Source: Trichomonas tenax (Eukaryota; Parabasalia; Trichomonadida; Trichomonadidae). From it: DNA of 30,690 nucleotides. The notes beneath the pieces are model-generated. The model was not told the origin of the DNA. It ran no database searches and saw only the letters and a program-made list of their open reading frames with translations. Both the position numbers and the translations under genes were made by a program. Location of the stretch: assembly GCA_023091735.1 (NCBI GenBank), contig JALKBU010000615.1, forward strand, positions 1 to 30,690. Reading direction: 5' to 3'. Shown here one piece after another: positions 26,225 through 30,690 of the stretch (its first letter is position 1; each line of letters opens with the position of its first letter).

Positions 26225-26637
26225 CTAAAAATATGACATGTAAAACAACAAAATTGACATAATATAGTTTAACCTTATTTCTCGATAGTAATCTTCGTTG
26301 CTAAAACTTATCAATAGTTAATAACTTTTTTTATTTTAATATCGAATTACATTATATTCAAGCAGTTTGATATATATGTTTCTGATGTTTTGAAAAGCAA
26401 TCTGACAACGAAACATTCGATTGAAACTAGTGGTAGGAAATTTAATTTTAAATATAATTCAAATAGTTTTTTGCATATTTCAAGAATCATTCTTATCGTG
26501 ATTTAGTTTAATTTCGAGGATAGAACCCTTTTCATCCCAAAGAAATATGAATCAAAGATCAAATTCGAAAATTATTGCTTGAAATTCAAGCACTATATTC
26601 TACACATCCAATAGGACTATACATTAGTGCTAAATGG
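26225..26637. other. divergent spacer between PHF5A and the CCA enzyme
   Basis: AT-rich spacer with no gene. TGACATGTAAA near 26234 recurs near 26674. The right part may contain a very degraded copy of CCA-enzyme coding sequence beyond the clear 35-base match listed next. Confidence 0.45.
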
Positions 26638-26672
26638 TTTCTCAGCAATTTCCAGAATATTCAACAAAAATT
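26638..26672 (+). repeat. 35-base fragment of the CCA gene copied upstream
   Basis: Positions 26638-26672 match 26975-27009 in 34 of 35 bases. The downstream copy encodes residues LSQQFPENSTKI of the CCA enzyme; the upstream copy lies in its 5' flank and is not coding. The TGGTTT just before the upstream copy also matches if 8 bases are missing. Confidence 0.85.
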
Positions 26673-26751
26673 TGACATGTAAATGATAATTTTTCCACCT
26701 TAAATTTTTGACATCCCCTGCAAAGGAGGCAAAATTTTCTCAGAATCAAAA

Positions 26752-28083
26752 ATGGAAATAGAGCGAAATATACAGCTCTTAGAGAGCGGCGAACTTCTCA
26801 CCGAAAAGGAAGTTTCGACGTTCGAAAAGATCATTGCCGCCGGAAAGTGCTTTGATCCACAAATTATTTCTCGAGTTGCAGGAGGATGGGTCAGAGATAA
26901 GCTTTTAGGCAAGCAATCTGATGACATAGACATCTGCATTGAAGGATGCAGTGCAGATGACTTTGGTTTGAAGCTTTCTCAGCAATTTCCAGAAAATTCA
27001 ACAAAAATTATCGTTTTACAAGACAATCCTAAGCAGTCAAAGTTCATGAAAACAGTCAGAGTTTGCATTTTCGGCGACACATGGATCGATATTTGCAATC
27101 TTAGAGGCGAAGGTGATGTAACAACGCCTTTAACTGATGCTATGCATCGTGATTTCTCGATAAATGCATTATTCTACAATATCACGTATTCAAAAGTCGA
27201 AGATTTCGTTGAAGGAATTCCAGATCTTAAGAATCAAGTAATTCGCACTCCAAACGATCCAAATCTAACATTCGCTGAAGATTCACTTAGAATTATTCGC
27301 GCTGCAAGATTCCATGCACGTCTCGGATATCGATATCACGAAAGTATATTTGATGCAGCAAAATCACATTTAGCAGACTTCGAAGAAAAGATCACAAAGG
27401 AGAGGGTTGTTACAGAACTTACAAAAATCATTGAAATGAACGGTTTAATCGATTTTCTCGATTTTATTATCACTATTGGCTTTTTCGAAGCAGTTTTTGA
27501 TCCATATCATATATTTTCGATCGATCCATTACAAGCCAAGGAGCGTCTTGTTAAAGTTTTATCACGTTCTCCTCCAGATTTAATTTGTCCTCTTGCTCTC
27601 GGAGCTATCTTCATGCCAATACATAATTTGGAACGAAGACCTGATCCAGAGCATCCTAAGCACAACTGTGACCCAATCGAATGGGCAATTTGCAGATCTA
27701 TGAGAATGTCAGTAAAAGCTGCTGAAAATGCTAACATTCTTGTTCATGGGGCACTAACAGCCAATGGTGTCAAGCTTACGCGAAAGGATGCAGGTCATTG
27801 GGTTAGAAAGATTGGAGAAATATGGCCTCTCGCTAAGTATCTTATTTTAAATGATGAAGAGTTTAAGAAGTGCGAAGAAAACTTATATAAGTTCATTGAA
27901 AACCAGAACTTGTCCAAGTGCTATGATATGAAGTGCCTCATCAATGGAAAAGATCTTGCACAGCTACTCGGCATCAAACCAGGAAGAGGCTTCCAAGCAC
28001 ACGTTGATGCCCTTATTGACTGGCAGCTTGAAAATCCAAATGGAACTGTTGATGATTACAAAGAATATATGAAGAACAAATAA
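26752..28083 (+). CDS. CCA1: CCA-adding tRNA nucleotidyltransferase
   Basis: A 443-residue class II enzyme that adds or repairs the CCA 3' end of tRNAs. The nucleotidyltransferase head has GGWVRDKLLG (44-53), the metal-binding DID of SDDIDICI (58-60), HRDFSINALFYN (132-143) and EDSLRIIRAARF (176-187), which covers the nucleotide-selecting motif region. The remainder is helical body and tail, ending close to the size of eukaryotic CCA enzymes (about 430-500). The start is the first ATG; no mitochondrial targeting signal is visible, in keeping with an organism that has hydrogenosomes and no known mitochondrial translation. The stop TAA is followed directly by AATG. A 35-base segment of codons 75-86 is copied in the 5' flank. 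Confidence 0.96.
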   Translation: MEIERNIQLLESGELLTEKEVSTFEKIIAAGKCFDPQIISRVAGGWVRDKLLGKQSDDIDICIEGCSADDFGLKLSQQFPENSTKIIVLQDNPKQSKFMKTVRVCIFGDTWIDICNLRGEGDVTTPLTDAMHRDFSINALFYNITYSKVEDFVEGIPDLKNQVIRTPNDPNLTFAEDSLRIIRAARFHARLGYRYHESIFDAAKSHLADFEEKITKERVVTELTKIIEMNGLIDFLDFIITIGFFEAVFDPYHIFSIDPLQAKERLVKVLSRSPPDLICPLALGAIFMPIHNLERRPDPEHPKHNCDPIEWAICRSMRMSVKAAENANILVHGALTANGVKLTRKDAGHWVRKIGEIWPLAKYLILNDEEFKKCEENLYKFIENQNLSKCYDMKCLINGKDLAQLLGIKPGRGFQAHVDALIDWQLENPNGTVDDYKEYMKNK

Positions 28084-28640
28084 AATGTATAGAGATGTTT
28101 GTATACCTTCTAGTTATATTTTTCAAATTACCGAAAGTTCTGATATCATTTTAAAATAGTCAACCATTTCATCATAATGTCTATCTTCATTAATGATGAT
28201 ACTAAAACAAATATTGAACCAAACCGGTTCAAAAAGAGGCTTTATGATTCGCAACAGTCCCTCAAATGATAGCTTTTTAATGATACTATAACTTATTGAA
28301 ATCCAATTCATCTTTCATATGAAAGCAAATGAATGTATCTTGGGTGTTTGGTTTACAAGAAGCAGTTCTATTTCAGTAACATTCTCCTTTAAATGCAAGT
28401 ATCAAATGGATATCACAAAATGAAATGTTCCATAAATTACATACTCGACTAAAATGATATTGAACCATTAAAGAAATTGTATTTAACCTACACCGTGCAC
28501 TGTATATAAACTACTTTTCAAAATATAAAGATTTATGCCAATTTGATAAATGTCTCATCTAAGATTAAATTTATAAAATAGTGAAAACATTTTTTGACAT
28601 TTGATAGATGTTTGTTTTTTTTCTGACATAGGAATGGAAT
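28084..28640. other. intergenic spacer, no gene seen
   Basis: AT-rich spacer between the CCA enzyme and the ubiquitin-protease-like gene. The longest frame is 62 antisense codons (28123-28311) starting MNWISISYS; it has no recognisable family and is not supported as a gene. Confidence 0.45.
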
Positions 28641-28651
28641 AAAAGTGACAG
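28641..28651 (+). promoter_or_regulatory. GTGACA-type start-proximal motif
   Basis: AAAAGTGACAG ends 4 bases before the ATG at 28656. The same core is found at 556-564 and antisense before TAF2. Confidence 0.45.
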
Positions 28652-28655
28652 AACG

Positions 28656-29873
28656 ATGCGAAGATCCTCACTTGAGGATCGATCGCAGGATTTGAGGGAA
28701 TTCTTCGACAACGAAAACGACATCAAGACAATGTTCTGCAAAGCCCAGAGAATCATTTGGGAAAAGATATTGTTCCCACACAGATTTCTTCCGCCTTTCA
28801 AGTGTAAGCATTGTGCGAAGAAGTCATTTGGACTTGGAATATGTCTGACGTGCGGCAATATATACTGCAAAGAATATATGATTGAGCATGAGTGCAAGAA
28901 AAACTACGCAGTCGATATTGAGACACTTCAGCTTTATAAAATCGAAAACAAACAACGTAAATTCCTTTTCCACACGAAAATAGATCATTTAACAATGGCA
29001 GCAAAGTTCGCTGTTATTGATCAAAACCCACTTTCTTCAGAACTCAGTTATAACAGAGCTATCTTGCCTTTTCCTGTAGCTCCTCGTCCAATACAACATA
29101 CTTTCGACTTCAAACAAGTTGGAACTGTGCTTCAGGCGATATTTAACGACCAAATATTTTTGAAATTTTTCTTATCTTCAACAGTATCTGCGATACCATG
29201 CAACAACATATATCAGGCTATTTACATGTGCATGTCTAAGATGTGCTATTCGTATTTAACTGAAACTTCTCTGCCAATATCTGAATTTTTCTCCGTTCTT
29301 GCGAAAATTCCTTATTTTTCCGACCCAGGTATCTTCCTTCAACTCAAGCCTGCAGCTTTTTTGAAAGAATTATTGACAACTTTATCAAAACATGATCCAC
29401 AGAATTTGCGTGAATTGTTTGGCATTAAAATCACAACGAATTTCAAATGCGGTGCATGCAAGAATTCAGATTACATCAATGATTACTTTTTCATACTTGA
29501 TGTTAAAGATAATCAAATTTTGCAAACAATCCAACAAGGTGCACAAAATGTGTCAAGACAGAAATGTATGAAATGTAATGCACCAATGGATGCTCTTGCA
29601 TCGACGTATAAAGACTTTCCGCCTTGTTTAATTATTGAATCATCAGGAACAAAGTCACATCCTTTGCGATTTAAAATCGAGAATATAGATAAGAAGTATG
29701 TTCTTAACTCTATTATCGTTTACGAAGAAGACCAAAGCTTAACAACAGCTGTGAGAAAATACGGAAAATGGTATAAGTTTTCAGACAATATTGTCCATGA
29801 GATCAGTGAGTCTGCTATAGAAACTGCATATCCAATAATGTTGTTTTATTCGCAGGAATATGATTCGCTTTAA
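28656..29873 (+). CDS. ubiquitin-specific protease fold, probably inactive
   Basis: A 405-residue protein. The N-terminal zinc-finger UBP-like region has CKHC (50-53), CLTC (63-66), a further Cys (71) and His (78) near EHEC. It is followed by a USP/UCH domain: FKQVGTVLQAIFNDQIFLKFFLS aligns with the catalytic Cys box (usually NTCFMNxxLQ) but has no Cys; finger zinc pairs CGAC and CMKC are present; PPCLIIE and GKWYKFSD...AYPIMLFY match the family end, yet the His box (H.G..HY) is replaced by YEEDQSLTTAVRKYG. Loss of both Cys and His points to a pseudo-deubiquitinase. USP39/Sad1, a tri-snRNP splicing factor, has this architecture and lacks both residues; Ubp8/USP22 is the other relative. I favour Sad1-like weakly. 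PHF5A nearby is a coincidence rather than an operon. Confidence 0.82.
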   Translation: MRRSSLEDRSQDLREFFDNENDIKTMFCKAQRIIWEKILFPHRFLPPFKCKHCAKKSFGLGICLTCGNIYCKEYMIEHECKKNYAVDIETLQLYKIENKQRKFLFHTKIDHLTMAAKFAVIDQNPLSSELSYNRAILPFPVAPRPIQHTFDFKQVGTVLQAIFNDQIFLKFFLSSTVSAIPCNNIYQAIYMCMSKMCYSYLTETSLPISEFFSVLAKIPYFSDPGIFLQLKPAAFLKELLTTLSKHDPQNLRELFGIKITTNFKCGACKNSDYINDYFFILDVKDNQILQTIQQGAQNVSRQKCMKCNAPMDALASTYKDFPPCLIIESSGTKSHPLRFKIENIDKKYVLNSIIVYEEDQSLTTAVRKYGKWYKFSDNIVHEISESAIETAYPIMLFYSQEYDSL

Positions 29874-29934
29874 ATATTTGTTTATTTTTGTTTTAATAAA
29901 AAGATAAATGTATTATAATATCAAAATAATCGAA

Positions 29935-30690
29935 CTAATTTGTTGGGCGTGTTGGTGGTTTTCTGCCTGGTCTTGGCTTGCGAATGGTTGACGGAGGTTC
30001 CCTTCTAACTGGAGCTTCATTCTCCTTTGGTGTCTCGGGTTCGCTTTCCTTCTTCTCCTCTCCCGTTGGTTCCTCATCTGGATGCTCCTCATTCTTTGCG
30101 GCAGGCTTTTGTGAAGGGAAAGCAGGTTTGCCCTTAATAGGTCGTGGAAGTCCCATCATTCCACCCATTGGAATATTGGCAGCTTGAATAGCGGCTAAAG
30201 CTGCAATCTTTCCTTTTGCAGCAGGCTTTTTAGAAGCAGCCTTGGATTCTTCAGCTTTCTTCTTTGCTTCCTCTTCGGCCTTCTTCTTAGCTTCTTCTTC
30301 AGCTTTCTTCTTTGCTTCTTCTTCTTCAGTTTTCTTCTTTGCTTCTTCTTCTTCAGCTTTCTTCTTAGCTTCTTCTTCAGCTTTCTTCTTTGCTTCTTCT
30401 TCAGCTTTCTTCTTTGCTTCTTCTTCAGCTTTCTTCTTTGCTTCTTCTTCAGTTAATCTCTTAGCTTCTTCTTCAGCTTTCTTCTTTGCTTCTTCTTCTT
30501 CAGCTTTCTTCTTAGCTTCTTCTTCGGCCTTCTTCTTTGCTTCTTCTTCAGCTTTCTTCTTTGCTTCTTCTTCAGCTTTCTTCTTTGCTTCTTCTTCTTC
30601 AGCTTTCTTCTTTGCTTCCTCTTCGGCCTTCTTCTTTGCTTCTTCTTCTTCAGCTTTCTTCTTTGCTTCTTCTTCTTCAGCTTTCTTCTT
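29935..30690 (-). CDS. Lys/Glu/Ala repeat protein, C-terminal part only
   Basis: Open antisense frame from the window edge to TAA at 29935; the start lies outside. From the edge to about 30231 it is a tandem array of AEEEAKKK (8 residues, 24 bases) and AEEEEAKKK (9 residues, 27 bases), with one RLTEEEAKKK variant: a long, charged single-helix or coiled-coil segment. Then come SKAASKKPAAKGKIAALAAI, an IPMGGMMGLPRP hydrophobic patch, and a Pro/Glu/Lys-rich tail (PRPGRKPPTRPTN). The tail has SH3-ligand-like PxxP stretches. Repeats of this kind are common in trichomonad cytoskeletal and surface-associated proteins, but function is unknown. It converges on the pseudo-deubiquitinase, 61 bases apart. 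Confidence 0.7.
   Translation of the reverse strand, partial: KKKAEEEEAKKKAEEEEAKKKAEEEAKKKAEEEEAKKKAEEEAKKKAEEEAKKKAEEEAKKKAEEEEAKKKAEEEAKRLTEEEAKKKAEEEAKKKAEEEAKKKAEEEAKKKAEEEEAKKKTEEEEAKKKAEEEAKKKAEEEAKKKAEESKAASKKPAAKGKIAALAAIQAANIPMGGMMGLPRPIKGKPAFPSQKPAAKNEEHPDEEPTGEEKKESEPETPKENEAPVRREPPSTIRKPRPGRKPPTRPTN
30231..30690. repeat. tandem coding repeat, 24/27-base units
   Basis: The plus strand shows back-to-back CTTCTTCTTCAGCTTTCTT units (24 or 27 bases depending on an extra CTT codon) that run to the window end. About 17 units are visible. The in-register length differences (always multiples of 3) show selection on the frame. Confidence 0.85.

Noticed and set aside
28123..28311. 62-codon antisense frame between the CCA enzyme and USP-like genes
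   Set aside because: No start signal, family or repeat support; length is expected by chance in this composition.
1..30690. Introns (GTATGT ... ACTAACACACAG type), tRNA, rRNA and CRISPR arrays
   Set aside because: I saw no intron with the trichomonad consensus in any gene, no cloverleaf with a GTTCRANNC T-arm, no rRNA-like stretch and no spaced direct repeats.

Overview
The window reads as nuclear DNA of a parabasalid protist (Trichomonas or Tritrichomonas type). Genes are compact and no intron is visible. Coding regions start a few bases after TCAYW initiator-like or CCTTT-like sequences, TAAA poly(A)-type signals overlap or closely follow stop codons, and an AT-rich virus-like Maverick/Polinton remnant sits between ordinary eukaryotic housekeeping genes. 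I cannot separate the two genera from this sequence alone.

Left host block (1-5.1 kb): a bromodomain protein (+), an eS27-like ribosomal protein (-), an ankyrin-repeat protein (-), then about 2.1 kb of gene-poor DNA holding a decayed coiled-coil gene (about 3412-3842) and an isolated inverted repeat (5007-5067).

Maverick/Polinton remnant (about 5.25-12.97 kb): recognisable parts are the C-terminal (palm) part of a protein-primed family B DNA polymerase (motif B NSIYG, motif C YQDTDS), the C-terminal part of a virus-type packaging ATPase, a likely major-capsid gene with one internal stop, and several unrecognised element genes. I found no integrase, protease or terminal inverted repeats. Almost every gene carries stops, frameshifts or truncations. 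At 5.89 kb and 10.5 kb two 5'-truncated genes are joined head to head, and at 7.9 kb two 3'-truncated genes are joined tail to tail, so the copy was folded back and rearranged. Its spacers still show shared signals: TTTTTATTTTT 5-6 bases before three ATGs, a stem-loop plus CTGCGA unit beyond three minus-strand stops, and a TTCCGGAA palindrome exactly 3 bases after two stops. I regard these as the most interesting content of the window.

Right host block (13-30.7 kb): relic ankyrin units; an unrecognised 450-residue helical protein; ribosomal protein uL14 (-); Dna2 nuclease-helicase (+); TFIID subunit TAF2 (-); ribosomal protein eS25 (+); a PDK1-like AGC kinase (+); splicing factor PHF5A/Rds3 (-); CCA-adding tRNA nucleotidyltransferase (+); a ubiquitin-protease-fold protein that seems to have lost its catalytic residues (+); and, running off the window, a Lys/Glu/Ala repeat protein (-). 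These are not an operon. They are independent genes for transcription, translation, splicing, tRNA maturation and DNA replication, mostly in convergent and divergent pairs with short spacers.
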